Shown piece after piece: positions 48,882 to 61,040 of a DNA stretch of 64,000 bases; the stretch's first letter is position 1, and each line of letters begins with the position of its first letter. The position numbers and the translations under genes are program-made. The DNA is from Xestospongia muta. Taxonomy: Eukaryota > Porifera > Demospongiae > Haplosclerida > Petrosiidae. Where the stretch lies: positions 18,829,745-18,893,744 of the forward strand of contig OY848917.1 of assembly GCA_963693285.1 (NCBI GenBank). The letters run 5' to 3'. Under the pieces are notes generated by a model. It did no database searches, was not told the DNA's origin, and worked only from the letters and a program-made list of their open reading frames with translations.

Positions 48882-48937
48882 TTGTGTTATTTAGTTTGAT
48901 TTGGTCTTGGCTGGCGGTATGTACAGGCTATCCATTC

Positions 48938-49065
48938 AATAATAATTACTGTATTTCAGTTAATTTAAGTTGGGTGTGGTTTTTTATCACAGGTTTTTTA
49001 CTTTGTTCGTGTTCTTTTGGTCACTATAAAAATTGTTTTTAAACTTGAGGAAAACGTTCCCTACA
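48938..49065 (+). repeat. 3' LTR (3' portion) of BEL element
   Basis: Matches 36632-36758. Its 5' boundary is uncertain; TGTGTTATTTAG at 48883 directly after the pol stop is the best candidate start but has no clear match at the 5' LTR. Confidence 0.7.
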
Positions 49066-49135
49066 ACAGTCTTTCCAACAGCTATAAGATTAATTGCTGT
49101 CAAGGTTGACTGAAACTGTGGTCTTATATTAGCTA

Positions 49136-50202
49136 GAAAGAAAAAAAGGCAACCCAGCTACATAAAATGCAATGGGATTTACAATTTCAAGGTCATCATA
49201 ACACCCAATGATTTGTAATGCCTTATCATTTACTGTAAAAAGGGGATGTTCTCTGTACATAAAACCATCACAAAAATCACCCAAAAAAAGACCACTAGAA
49301 TGATCATTGAAAACTTCAGCCTGAACATCCTCAAACGACAAAGGATTCTGAGAGTATCAAGCAAGGATACATAATAAAAACCATCCCTCTTCTGTACCTT
49401 ATGATGTTTCATATATGAGAATTTGTCAGTGTAATAAGTCTGTCCAAAGAGAAACTCCATGGGTTACTATAAAAAAGAAAAGACATAAACTAACAATTGA
49501 AACAGTAAATCATGCATTACCACGTATCCAAAATTTTCCTTGTAAAACGTTTCACGTAGATGAGGGGTGTGTATGTCAGCAAAGGGGTCTGGAAAGTCAA
49601 TAAAAACAGACAAAATGGTTTCAGTATGGAGATCACTCTCACACTCCAGTGCTACTTCCATCTTTTCTCGAACTTGAGCTATACAATGTTCGCAGATCTT
49701 CCTACAACCACCAATAACTTCCTCCACAGCAGCTTGAGATATTTGCTTTCCTTCCATCAAATTTAGCAGAAACATCGCATTATCCTTAATGAAACGATCA
49801 TTATAGCACATTTGTCTGTATGTGGCAGCACATTGACTAGCTGCAAACTGAGCTGAGTCTATCATAGAGGCCATCTGCAACTGTGGGGATTCTGGTGAGA
49901 TCTCTGCGCTATTCTGAATGAGGTCTTCAGGAGGCTGTTGTGAGGATTCTCCCAAAGACAGTCCAATGATGACGATATATGTGACTGTTATAGGAAGGAA
50001 AAGTAGTGAAGGAAACACCACAATAGGACAATGGATAAACTGTAAGAAAGTCTGGACTTTTGGAGTGAACTAGCCTGATGTGACTGACATGAAGTTTAAA
50101 AGAAGGAGAAAGAGATTTGCACATATCACAAGTATACACCATCTTGAACTGGGGATCAATTAGAACTGGCCACACCTCTAAGGCCATTCCAATTAAATTC
50201 AT
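49136..50202 (-). pseudogene. C2H2-containing protein of a repeated, transposon-like family
   Basis: Minus-strand blocks in order: two C2H2-like units (YTCDMCKSLSPSFKLH with VSHIRLVH, and LSYCGVSFTTFPSYNSHIY with RHH), then after a shift a helical region (AQFAASQCAATYRQMCY, GCRKICEHCIAQV, FADIHTPHLRETFYKENFG). After an intron near 49460-49500 come FYYVSLLDTL and, in another frame, GDFCDGFMYREHPLF followed by CYDDLEIVNPI. The order FxDGxxxxxHPLF then YDDLEIxNPI is one I recall from a multicopy family in fish, cnidarians and sponges, of unknown biochemistry. The C-terminal third is cut off close to the BEL 3' LTR. At least two frameshifts. Confidence 0.6.
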
Positions 50203-50289
50203 TGTTTCCCATTACATGCCCACGTGACACAGCCTCCCGCTTCATTATTAGGTTTTGTTCATTATTTTTGTTTAAATTTGTTATAATGG

Positions 50290-53200
50290 CTGATTTTGCC
50301 GTCTTGTAAGAGAACACTGATGCCCTGGACGATTACTCAAATCCCAGAAGTTGAGTATACGTTCTAGATTTCTTCACCTCCGTAATATGGCTGAAAATAC
50401 CTGGGTCGTCAGCTCGTACTTACGAACTATTGTCATCAAACGTTGGACTTCAGAAAGACTCTTTGGACCCTGTTGATTCAGCATTGCTCATTCATCCTGT
50501 CATATCATCTTTTGGCTGGTTTTTTAAGTATTGTGTATGTGTGAATGAGGAAACTGAAAGTACAATAACGTCTGTCTCACATGAGTCAACAGTCTGGACT
50601 CTGCCCGACAAATGTATCCTCAGGACCATCAACCACCTGACTCCAGTTTACAGCCAATCACAGAAAGGAATTGAAAGGCCAAATTATACAATGACATCAT
50701 AAGTTTCTTGACATCAAAAGGGCTGAAGTTCAATGCTGATGATGTAGATACATTTGGTACTAAGCTTGTTTGGTTGCTGTGCCAGATATTTTGGTACATT
50801 GATGTCCATCGTCATGTTTTCCTGTACCAAAAGAATTCGATTGTTTTCTCATATATAACATACCAGAAGAGGCGGACCTGCAACTTGTCTATCGACGTGC
50901 TACAAGAGTTCACACTTGACCTTAATGTCATTTTGGATGAGAGCTATTGGGACAGGGAGAGATGGTGTGATTTTAAGCAATTTGTACTTGCTTTGCTGCA
51001 GTCACTTGTTGGCTACATTCAGTATCTATCCTCTGAAAACAAAGCTGTTAGGCTGGTATGTGAAATATCAAATAATCTCCGAGTGAGATTTTTATCTCCT
51101 TCGTGTGTTGCTGATAGCAACTCGCCTTTTAAGGAAATTGAAGAGTCTCTTATCAATGTGCCTTTTTATGAGCACGTTAATATCACAAGTTCTTTTTCAA
51201 GTGATCCAGCAAAGAAGCATCGCACACTGGACAACCTGGTCAGAAATGGCTTATCCTTTCCTTCTGTTCTACTTACATATTTCCTGGGAGCAATATAGGG
51301 AATATGCATTTTCTGTGGAGAGTTCCCCGTGATGTTGAACCTGTGCAGTGCTTAGAAGCTAGTCAACACTGCGTGGAAACAGTGAGGCAGTTAATTCCAG
51401 TTTATCACACATGGCAAATGAGATCTGAGATGTTCAAGAAATTTGGGAGACTTTTGCCAGCAGTAAAACCAGCAGTATTGAAGTATTTCTACAAGAGTTT
51501 AACAGGTAAACAAAGATCTTGTTAGATGTTCATTGCAGGTATAATGGTAGTGCATTATATACTGTTTTTGAGTAATTCCAATAGTAATGGTAATTCATAA
51601 TTGCTATAGTGAAGTATTTATTTATGTAATCAAGGCACACTTACATGTACTCAATTAGTATTGCTAACCAGTTGAAATAACACCAGTCCAGATTATTGGC
51701 ACAAAACTTGAGTTTAAATAGTCATACATTAGGGACTAAGGACCTATGAGTAATGTAGTGTATGCCTATTGGTAATTTGGTAATGCTGTGAATACCAGTA
51801 CATCAATGTCTGGAGAGAATGCCATTGCATCTAATTTATGCACACCTTGATGTTTCATTGTTTTCTAAATTATGCAGGTGACTGTGGTTCTTCTGATACC
51901 ACTGACCAATCCAAAGTTGATGCTCGAATTACATCAATAATAGATATGGAAGATCCAATGTTATTGGAGACCTTTGCTCTCTCAACACAGGCCACTCTAC
52001 CAGGTATGATAAATTTTGGGAAGAATGTGACAAGTAATCTCAATGAAAATACAGCTATTAATGACGGACCCCATGGTACTGTTGCATATTTAGCACTTGC
52101 ATTGTCTGTCCGGGACTTCATAGAGCAAGTAAAAGATTCCTACTCTCGAGTGGGTAAGGCTGCAGTTTTGGCCTAAAACACCTTCTAAGGCTGCAATACA
52201 TCACACTAGTAGACTAAAAGTCAAATTTAAAATTCAGCAGCAACAGTGGAGGCATGATCATGTTGATGGCCATTATGCAGCTGCAAGCATTCATTATATC
52301 AGGGAATATGCTGTAATGGTACGAGACTATTGCATGTTTATTTGTTTAGACGACAAACATAATGTTAAAATAGGAGAGCCTGACTTCCCTGTAGTATCAG
52401 CTAAAAGTGGCATGAGAGTGCCAATGGCTGTTAACGTGTCTCTTCAAGCTGGTGATCATGACTTCACCATCGTTGTATACTGGCAATGTCTATGTAGGTG
52501 TGAAGGACTCTATTTTTGAAGCCTCTTCTCCATTGCAGCGTGCTTGTGAGTTTTATAGTATCCTGATGTCTCTGCCTTCACAAAAACATATTTTGTTTTT
52601 GTATACTGATGGTGGCCCTGTCCACAATTTAATGTACCTCTCTGTCCAGATTAGCTTAATTTGTTTATTCTTACAACTTGACTTGGACTTTTTGGGTGCC
52701 GGTAGGACCCACCCTACCACAGCTGGCATAATCCTGTTGAGAGGGTAATGGCCATATTTAATTTAGGTCTACAGTGTGTTTCACTTGCTTGTACTGAGAT
52801 GCCTGAAGAATATGAATCAGAAGTAAGAAAATGTAATACTCTTGGTAAGCTTCGAAAAATTGCTGAAAGGAAGAAAGGATTCGAGTCTATTGTATCTAAT
52901 GTTGAAGTTTATTGGGTAATATTTTTTCCCACTTGACATTGAAGGATAAGAGTATTCGTATATTTCATTCAGCATCAAATGAAAGGCACTAAAGTGCCGA
53001 ACCTCGCTGTAGTTTCTAAGTTATTTATAAATTCTATGCCAGCTTAGGCCCAGCTATGATGTTGTTATTGCAAGAAAATTTATTAACATTCCAGAAGGTG
53101 TGGCTATAAAATGGTAAGCTTTGTCATTCTGTATATGCTCATTAATTGTTGCTTGATTTCTAGCTTTGCCATGTTTGTGAAGCAGTAACTGAGTAAGTGA

Positions 53201-54530
53201 TAGTATCATTCAATTCCCAAGCAAGATTAAGTGCTAATTTTGTGATGAAAAGTTTCTCTGAGTCTTTACATGACCCTTTAAAATGTATCAATATTTCATA
53301 TACAAATTTTATTGTAACTTGAAGATGAAACGTTCTTTGGAAACGTCCCGTAGTACAAATATAAATCGATATATTATCTATTTATAGCAGTCTTTTCAGT
53401 GCTTGGAGACGTTTCCTGAATGCGTTACTTCGCTCCAAGTCCACAAAACATTTTTCAGAACTTTTCTAACGATTACTTCGACCAACGGCCTTCTGTCTTG
53501 CTGATCCGTATTCCTCTGAGATTGTTTACAACATACTAAAAAATCTCCACGTTAAGTTTTTTACTTTTCGAGAAACGGCACTTGACCTCTGCAGCCTGAA
53601 AATTCTTTTGCGGATTTTAAGCTTCTGTTTTCCTTGACGATGTTCTTGATACTACTGTTGTAAAGTCCACATGTTTTTCTATTCGTTGCTAAATGTTGGT
53701 AGCTGCTAATGCTTAGGTTGCCAAGTTATAGCAGTTCAAAAAAAACAACTCTGGTAACAGACACACACACACACACAAACAGACTACAGTACCCTCACTA
53801 TGCGCCCACGCACGTCGAGGTTAATGAAGACATTAGTCAGTTTTGGTCAGCAATATTGGCATTAGAAAATACTATGGAGCAACATGAAAAATACAACCAA
53901 GGGAATGTGACTGATTACCCTAATCTGTGTGCCTTAATCAACCATTGCTGCCAAGTGGAGCATTATACATTTAGAATTTGAAGTGTGGTAAAAGTAGCTG
54001 CTCCATTTGTAAACCAGTTCGCTTACCGTCACATGTTTTTGGTTGTCTTCAGCATTTGCCACATCCTGTGCCAGGAGAAGATGGACATTATCTTCCTTTT
54101 TCTGAAGTTTTTAAAATGAATACAACAGGAGAGTTTCATCCTTCTTTGCAAAAAAACCTTCTAAAAGTTGAGGCCTACCTTTCTATGCCAGTGTACAACA
54201 TGTTAAAAACTGTCAGTTAATGGTACAGTGCGAGAACTGTGGCGACTCATCTTCTCCAAGTTCAAGCTCAAAACTACCCAAAAGCAGCAATTGCAGCAGC
54301 TTCTTGGCAACATCTCGTGCATGTGTGGTTCAAAACTGAGAGACCTTAACTTGGCTGAAGAATTTTCTAATATTGAAATACATGATCATCATTGTAAAAA
54401 TCCTATAGAAAAACTATACTATTCAGCAAAATTTGAACCTATTTGTGTCTATTGTGGAGTAATTGAGCCTTACAGTGTTGAAGGCCAATATCCTCAATGT
54501 CAGTCATTGCCACCTATCAAAAAGAAATAA
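50290..54530 (+). pseudogene. Long transposase-like ORF with DDE-type motifs and zinc-binding C-terminus, decayed
   Basis: Plus-strand fragments in ten frames read as one protein of about 1,000 residues. N-terminal: SSFGWFFKYCVCVNEETE. Middle: WDRERWCDFKQFVLALLQSL, DPAKKHRTLDNLV. A 370-bp intron fits 51508-51878. The presumed catalytic part has CLDDKHNVKIGEPDFPV, then LFLYTDGGPVHNLMYLS and NPVERVMAIFNLGLQCV, compatible with an RNase H-fold D, D, E triad. The C-terminus has LINHCCQVEHYTF, CGKSSCSICKPVRLP, HLPHPVPGEDGHY and a final zinc-like CMCGSKLRDL ... DHHCKNPIEKLYYSAKF ... ICVYCG. The family is multicopy in early-branching animals; calling it a transposase is my inference. Shares a short divergent promoter region with the gene at 50202. 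Insertion at 52940-53700. Confidence 0.6.
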
Positions 54531-54559
54531 TTTTAATGTACTGAAGTACATAATACATT

Positions 54560-55080
54560 TCTTTTTCTCTTCCTATTTCTCTTATACTTTTTGCTCATGT
54601 AAATCTTCCTTTTGATGTGGTCAGTATCATTCTCTGACTCTCTCTTATACAATATACCTTTTCTTATGTTCCCTCTGTTGTATAATAAATGCATTCTTTG
54701 GGTCTCTTATACTTATACTCATTTTCATGTGTTCCTTCTGTTGTATAGTTATTCTCTGTTGTACAATCACATTCTTTGGCTCTCTCTTGTACATTGGTAT
54801 ATTGGTTCTGTTGTACTTGGCTCTCTTATAAATAATACTCAATTTCATGTGTTCCTTCTGTTGTACAGTTATTCTCTGTTGTACATTAACATTCTTTGGC
54901 TCTCTTATTCTCATTTCCTTCTGTTGTACAGTCTATTTGTTTGTTCCTTCTTTTGTACAGTAACATTCTTTCCTGTCATTCTTTGCTAAGGTATTATATT
55001 CCTTGAATCTCTTATTCTCATTTTCTTCTGTTGTATGTTTATTTGTGTGCTCCTTCTTTTGTACAGTAAAATTGTTTCCT
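54560..55080. repeat. Diverged tandem repeats, ttctgttgtacagttattctctgttgtac-type
   Basis: Units built on TTCTGTTGTACA, CATTCTTTGGCTCTCTT and TTTCATGTGTTCCTTCTG recur at 40-110 bp spacing just past the end of the long transposase-like ORF. They give spurious open frames on both strands. Confidence 0.8.
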
Positions 55081-56003
55081 GTCATTCTCTCTTCTGTTGT
55101 TCAGTGGTGTTTGTTATTTGTTTTGTGAATAATGTGGGTATTGTAATTGATTCATTGACGAACTCCAAGAATTTCTGACAGTAAGCCACCATTAGAGGTC
55201 AAGTCTCAATTGTGACTGAACAATCAATGTTGTGGTATGTAATAACGTTGCCAGAATGTGAAACAGCAAACAATAATAAACACCACATTATTAATTAATC
55301 CGCCTGCCTGCCCACCAGCATGGGCCTACCCGTGTAATGGGAAACAATAAATTTAATTGCAGTGGCCTAAATTAAGTTAATTAAAAGGAAAAAGCGCCAT
55401 TTTCCACTCAAAAGCACTCACTTTAGCGAGAGTATGGATATTTCCTCATCATGCCGTTGTATCATTTTAGCCCTGAAGACGACTAGAGCATCTGGCTGAA
55501 ACGTCGGCAAGAAATTGTTTCTTTAAGTTGTTTTATAGAGAACCCCAGACTTCATCGAGTGTCAGGAATATTAACAGAAGATGAAGTGATAGTTGATGCT
55601 GAAAGCAGAGAAGCAGCGTCATCAGAGTCAGTGGTAAAACTTGTGGTAGGGCTAAAGGGGCCTACTCCAAGAGTCTGACAGGTTTGATACTGGTGGCAAA
55701 AAATCTTGTTGTGTGGATTGGATCTGGGAATTTTGACTCTTAATCTGTGATGAAACAGATGTGACTTATGTTGAATACTCGATCGTGTGTGCCTACCACT
55801 GATTGCAAACGCAAGATTCTTCGGATCTCTTGGCAAGAGGCTCAAGATTACAAAACGCATTGGTTGATTTTAGTCAAATCAGCAACAAGTCCCAAAGTAA
55901 CAAATTTTACACGTTTAAAGAAGACGGACAAACTGTTGAAATGATTTGTGCTGCTATCTATGAACCAGTGGCATGGTACATTACTATTAGAAAATTGCAA
56001 TGA
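55081..56003 (+). other. Unassigned region with possible small coding segments
   Basis: A plus-strand reading from about 55745 to 56003 (CDETDVTYVEYSIVCAYH, a stop, then DLLARGSRLQNAL) ends in TGA before an AATAAA at about 56061. It could be the end of a decayed gene convergent with the minus-strand gene ending at 56090, but no family is recognised. Confidence 0.25.
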
Positions 56004-56269
56004 TTGAAATAATTTGATTTGTAATCAAAAAAACATGTGTGTGAAATAATTTGATGTGAAAACAAATAAAGTCATTATTCGCTGCTGCTGTTGTTGTCGG
56101 AAGATTGGTAGCAATCCTCATTTTCTCCTCTCCCATTTGTTTGTGGTGGTGGTGGTTTGAGCATTTCTTTCATTTCATCAACATCTTTTTGTAGAGTTTC
56201 AATTGCTTTCAAGATGTCATCAACTTTTTTGTACATGTTTTCAAATTTTTGCTGAAATCTTTGCTCTAG

Positions 56270-56274
56270 TGTCG
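56270..56274. repeat. Target-site duplication, left copy (TGTCG)
   Basis: TGTCG directly precedes the left LTR and is repeated at 61300-61304 directly after the right LTR. Confidence 0.9.
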
Positions 56275-56429
56275 TGTTACATTGATATAGTCCTGGCCAG
56301 GATCACTCGGAATCACTGGACCGCTTTGGAATTCCCTTTCCTGTCTTGTGATTGGTCCGCTTTTGTTCTTGATTAAGTGATCCGCTAGCTTGACCTGATC
56401 CACTAGCTCGACGTATATTATCCGTCACA
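56275..56429 (-). repeat. 3' LTR, internally deleted (155 bp)
   Basis: Begins and ends like the other LTR (tgttac ... gtcaca on the plus strand) but lacks about 104 bp near its tgttac end. The shared part around tatagtcctggccaggatcactcg is nearly identical. Confidence 0.9.
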
Positions 56430-56515
56430 TTACTCCCCTCCTTCTCTAGTGCAAAGCACTGGTCTGTTTTGACTTTTCCGGGAAGTCTTGATAAGGCATC
56501 TACATTGGCATTGTT

Positions 56516-56935
56516 TCACCCCTTTTGGTGTTGGATTTCAAATGTATACGGCTGTAGTGCCAAACTCCACCTGGTCAGTCTCATGTTTTTGTCTTGGAAG
56601 GTCTGTAACCAAGTGAGTGCATAGTAGTCCGTTTGTAGTATAAAGGGTTTTCCGACAAGGTATGTAGCAAAGGCCTTAATTCCCAATACTATGGCTAAGC
56701 ATTCCTTTTCTATTGTTGAGTAGTTTCTTTCGCGGTCCATTATCTTTCTACTGAAGTTTGCGATAGGCTGATCTTGATCTCCTCCTTGACTTAATACTGC
56801 TCCTACTCCCATGTCTGAAGCATCGGTTTGTAGTTGAAATGGTTTACTGAAATCCGGGTTCTTCAACATCACTGCGTCGATGAGGTCCTTCTTTAGGAGT
56901 TCAAAGGCTTCTGCTTCCCAACTGGTCCAAGTCAC
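56516..56935 (-). pseudogene. Gypsy RNase H
   Basis: The segment has the RT thumb end (FELLKKDLIDAVMLKNPDF) and RNase H residues LQTDASDMGVGAVLSQ (Asp) and IEKECLAIVLGIKAF (Glu). It ends ILQTDYYALTWL, where the usual His after TD is Tyr. It is open over 139 codons. Out of frame with RT upstream. Confidence 0.8.
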
Positions 56936-57091
56936 TTGGTCCGGTTGTCCTTTCTTCGTTAAGGCGGTTAGTGGTTCTGCTTTCGTAGCAAAGTGGGGAA
57001 TGAACCTCCAGTAGTATTTACCATTCCTAGAAAACTCCTCACTTCTTTCTTGGTCCTTGGTTTGGCTATCTTTCTAATTGTTTGTACTCCT

Positions 57092-57841
57092 TCATTTCCA
57101 ATCTTGTGTCCTATAGGTGCATTCTTGCGCTCCAAAAGCACGCTTTTTGAGTTTGATTGTGGGTCCTGCTCCACTTCGTCTTTCGAATACTCCTTCCAGA
57201 TTCTTTAGGTGCTCTTCCCAGTCTGTTCCATAGACAATTATGTTGTCTAGGTAGACTCCTGCATATTCCACTGTTCCTCTGAGAACTTGGTCCATCAGTC
57301 TCTGGAATGTTGCTGGAGCTCCACTTAGTCCAAATGGCATTGTTGTAAATTGTAGCAGTCCCAATGGGCTCGTAAATACTGTCTTTTCTTTGTCTCTTTC
57401 ATCCATCTGAACTTGCCAATAACCTTTCATCAGGTCTAGAGTTGTGAGATACTTTGATTGTCCAATGTTATCCAGTAGATCATTGATCCTTGGCATCGGA
57501 TATGCATCAAACTTAGTTTTGGCATTCAACCTTCAGTAGTCAACGCAGATTCGGTTACTTCCATCCTTTTACTTTACTATCACTAGTGGTGACGCCCATT
57601 CACTGGTTGACTCCTCTACGATTCCATCGTCTTACATTTCTTGTAGTTCCTTGATTACGTCTCTTTTGATAGCCGGAGGTATCTGATAGGATCTCTGTCT
57701 TATGGGCTGTTGATTGGTTGTGTTAATTTGATGTCTCACTTGAGTTGTGACACTATTTCTTGCTTGTATAACCTGTGGGAACTTTTTGATTAGTTGTTCC
57801 ACTTTCTCTTTTTGCTTCTTTGTTAATTGCTCCCCGTACAC
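57092..57841 (-). pseudogene. Gypsy reverse transcriptase
   Basis: Follows the integrase after a short gap. The N-terminal part (57841-57632) has KKFPQVIQARNSVTTQVRHQ; then a frameshifted region; then 57529-57092 with FDAYPMPRINDLLDNIGQS, LTTLDLMKGYWQVQMDE (first Asp), TTMPFGLSGAPATFQRLMD and the catalytic box YAGVYLDNIIVYG, where Asn replaces the second Asp of YxDD. That change, and the shifts, should block activity. Confidence 0.85.
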
Positions 57842-57885
57842 AGCATCCTGTATATTCTGTTGCTCTTTCTGGTAGCAGGAACCTC

Positions 57886-58921
57886 CTACTCTTCGTCAGA
57901 TATCTGATTCTCGAACATCTCCTCCAGTTTGTTCCACTTTTTCACCATGTTCACGTGAAAGAGCTTTCGTCCTTTCCTTCCATCCGTCATTTCCAGTTCG
58001 TAGTTAACCTTCCCTACTTTCCAAAGTACATTGCAGGGTCCTTTCCATTTGGCTAACAGTTTCTCTGTACGAGTGGGTAGCAATACTAACACTTTATCTC
58101 CCACCTCAAACTGGGTCTTTTTGACTCTCTTATCATACCAAGTGTTCTGATTCTGTTGTGCTTGTTGCAGATTCTCCAATACGGTCTCCTTTGCTGCTTC
58201 CAGGTGTTCATAGATCCGGATAACATATGTAATTATGTCATCTCCTCCTGGTTTTCCTCCGATCCATCCTTCTTTTAAGATGCCCGGGGGTCCTCTAACA
58301 TCTCTTCCATAAACCATCTCGAAAGGACTGAATCCCGTGGATGATTGAGGCACTTCTCTGTAAGCGAATAGGATGTAGGGAACAAGCTTGTCCCAGTCCC
58401 GTCCTTTCTCGTCAATCATCTTTCTAAGCATCTGTTTGAGGGTCTGGTTGAATCTTTCCACCAGTTCGTCCGTTTGAGGGTGATATGGTGTTGTCCAGAC
58501 AAGTTTTACTCCCAGCATTTTATACAGTTCCTGCAGCAGCTGAGACGTAAAATTGGTCCCTTGATCGGTGAGTATCTCCTTTGCACCCCGTGCTTAGAGA
58601 ACAGTTCCATTGTTCAGCTACAGCTGGTGCTTTGAACCTTTTCAGTGGCATCGCTTCAGGGTACTTGGTGGTATAATCACAAATGACCAATATGTACCTT
58701 TGTCCTTTTGCTGTTTTGGGTAATGGCCCCACTATGTCCATGGCCACTTTCTCAAACAGTTCCCCTACTATTGGAAGTGGTACTAACAGTGCTCTGCCTG
58801 TCACCCTTCTCCCCACCAGCTGACACTCCGGGCATTGTTGGCAATACTTCTCAACGTCTTTGAAAACACTAGGCCAAAAAAATCGTCTCAGGATACGTTG
58901 GGCTGTCTTCTGTTTTCCCAA
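57886..58921 (-). pseudogene. Gypsy integrase, upstream of RT
   Basis: The zinc-binding end reads YCQQCPECQ. The core has VAMDIVGPLPKTAKGQ (first Asp), a short frameshift near 58600, LTDQGTNFTS (second Asp), then TPYHPQTDELVERFNQTLK with the Glu. The C-terminal domain is long, with FAYREVPQSSTGFSPFEM and KVLVLLPTRTEKLLAKWKG followed by FHVNMVKKW. All three catalytic residues are present. Confidence 0.85.
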
Positions 58922-59573
58922 ATGTCCTGCTAATGGTAAAAAGCATGTGCCATCCTCAACACCTGTGTCCTGTATTCTTCCGGTAACACGATCTGCTCCT
59001 ACTCAGTTCCTTCGTTCCTGGATCTCCATACATGAAGCAACACACCCCTCTTTTCTTTGACTCTGGAGGGGTCCTCCTTACTCCTCCAACATTGGACTTC
59101 TGGATCTTCCTGCTGAGCCCTGCTCAGCGTATTCGTGTCCTCTTCGTCAGACATCGCTCATGATTTGTTGGCCTTCCTCCTCTGTCCCCTCGACAGGTCC
59201 TGTCTGGCTGGCCTGCTCCTCCCGAACAGGTCCTCTGAGAAATCAAACTCCTCTCCTAGCGTCGGTTCTCATCTCTGACTTTCTGACTGATCTTCCTGAT
59301 CATCCTGGTTATTTAGCTGCTTGTCTCGAGCCACAGTCACCTCTCGCTCCTTGTGCTCAACAGCTTCAACGTCCTGCATGTCTGCCTCCTTCTGAGGTCT
59401 TTGCTCCTCTGTGATCGCCCTTGATTGGCCTTGAGCCAATGCTTCCTCTTAAAGCCTCTGCTCCTCCTCGGCCCCCTCTCTTCGAGCCCGTGCTCTTGTA
59501 GTCATCACAAACTGTTGCTCCTGTCTTTTCTGAAGTATCTCCCTGAGTTCCTCATCAGACAGACGTTGGGCAA

Positions 59574-59831
59574 TCATCCAGTCAATCGGTAGATTCTGCC
59601 CAGGAGAACAGGTACTGCTAGGCGTTCCCCTATGGCCACTTCAGTTGAGTACTTTTCTCCTTCTATCTCCTGCTCCACTTCGGCCAGCTTGCAGTTGATC
59701 CACTTGCCGTTTGCGATCTGTGAATCCCTGGTGTCCAATTGTACTTTACTTGGACTCACCAAATCCTTCTGAACAGTAGTCCTAGAACACCCAGTATCGA
59801 CTATCACCTTGACTTTTTGTCCACCATCCAC
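59574..59831 (-). pseudogene. Gypsy aspartic protease and zinc-knuckle relic
   Basis: VKVIVDTGCSRTTVQKDLV carries the catalytic DTG, followed by strands with GKWINCKLAEVEQE and a closing LAVPVLLGRIYRLTG. Just upstream (near 59945-59890) a CCHC knuckle is readable but has lost one Cys to TGA and gained a second TGA. Confidence 0.8.
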
Positions 59832-60187
59832 TTGCCCCAGCCGAATGTGATTCTCGCCTCGTTCCTCACAAGCAAAAGCCTCTTGTTTACATTCTCAGGC
59901 ATAGTGTCCCTTTTTGCCTCACTTGTAGCAAGTAATTTCGCATTTTGGAGTGATCTCCCTCTTGATTGCAGCTTTGGGTGGAGTAGATCCATTCCTCTGA
60001 GAAGATTTCTCATACTCGGCTTTTACCTCTGGTTTTCGATACGGTCGTCCTTCACTTTCGATACGGTTGTCCTTCACTTTCAATACGGTTGTCCTTCACT
60101 TGCTTTTCGTTCGTGTGGGTGGTAAGTGAGGTACAGTTGTATTAACTCCACCATCTGGTCAGTTTTGACTGGTTGCCGTTCTCCCAC

Positions 60188-60950
60188 CTAGGTCCGCATC
60201 TCCTTTGGCATTCCACTCAGCAATTGTTCAATCACCAGCTGTTGACGTATCTCATCTGGAGATATATCTTTAGTTAGCCATCTTTGGATCAGCTGTTCTG
60301 CTTCCCATACAAACGCCTTGGGGGTTGACTCAGTTGTCCACTTCTTCTTTCTGAATTTCCGCCTTTGTGCCTTGGTAGTGACTTCAAACTGCTTCATGAG
60401 TCTCTCTTTCAAGTCTCGGTATGTGCATTTATCAAATTCCATGTACCGGCTTACTTCCCTTGCTTTGCCGGTCAGGCTCAGGACTAAATACTTCAACCAG
60501 TCTTCTTCTACTTCATTTAGTGTCATTGTCCCTTCGAAGGTTTCCAGGAAAGAAGCAATATCTTCTCCTTCCTTATACTCGGCAATGTTTACTCTTTCAT
60601 TCCTAGCCGTAGGTCACTTGCCTATCTCTTTCAAGATATTCTGAAACTCTTTCTGTTGTTTTTGTTGCTAATCCATTATTTGCTGTTGTAACTCCTGTTG
60701 TTGTACTTGATTTTGGTGCTGCATTTCTTGTTATAATTGCTAGAGTTGTTGTTGACTATTAACCAATTGTTGTTGGAACTGTTGTTGACTACTGGCTAGC
60801 TGTGCCATTGCTGCTGCAAGTTTCTCCATATCAGCTTTGTCTCCACTCTGTATACTTGTTTTTTCAGAACTATCCGTTAGCGTAGTGGGCTTTTGGTTGC
60901 GTCTTCTATTTACCTCCGTCCGGAGCTCTTTATGGTACTTCCGCAAATCT
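60188..60950 (-). pseudogene. Gypsy gag
   Basis: The first part (60946-60740) is basic and then Gln-rich (SSQQQFQQQLVNSQQQ). The capsid part (60526-60188) has WLKYLVLSLTGKAREVSRYM, YRDLKERLMKQFEVTT and a C-terminal helix region typical of Ty3/Gypsy gag. Stops separate the two. Confidence 0.7.
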
Positions 60951-61040
60951 GGTAATCGTGACGTTTTGCTTCCTGTTTAGTCAGTAGGGTCCTCGAATGT
61001 CTACTGTTTTTCGTTGAATCCCACCGCTGCCACCAAATAA

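Larger units (their letters stand above)
47840..49065 (+). mobile_element. BEL/Pao retrotransposon, 3' portion (integrase and 3' LTR)
   Basis: The segment begins with LIIHHEHN, a TGA, then LLHAGPTLMRASLNRRLYI. This continues the BEL pol missing after 40945. The integrase core follows to a TGA at 48879, and the 3' LTR ends gttccctaca at 49065. Confidence 0.8.

Noticed and set aside
54612..54989. 125-codon plus-strand frame resembling a hydrophobic membrane protein
   Set aside because: It is the translation of T-rich tandem repeats built on TTCTGTTGTACA; the antisense frame is equally open.
59160..60644. Plus-strand open frames within the minus-strand retrotransposon
   Set aside because: They are antisense shadows of protease, gag and linker coding sequence.
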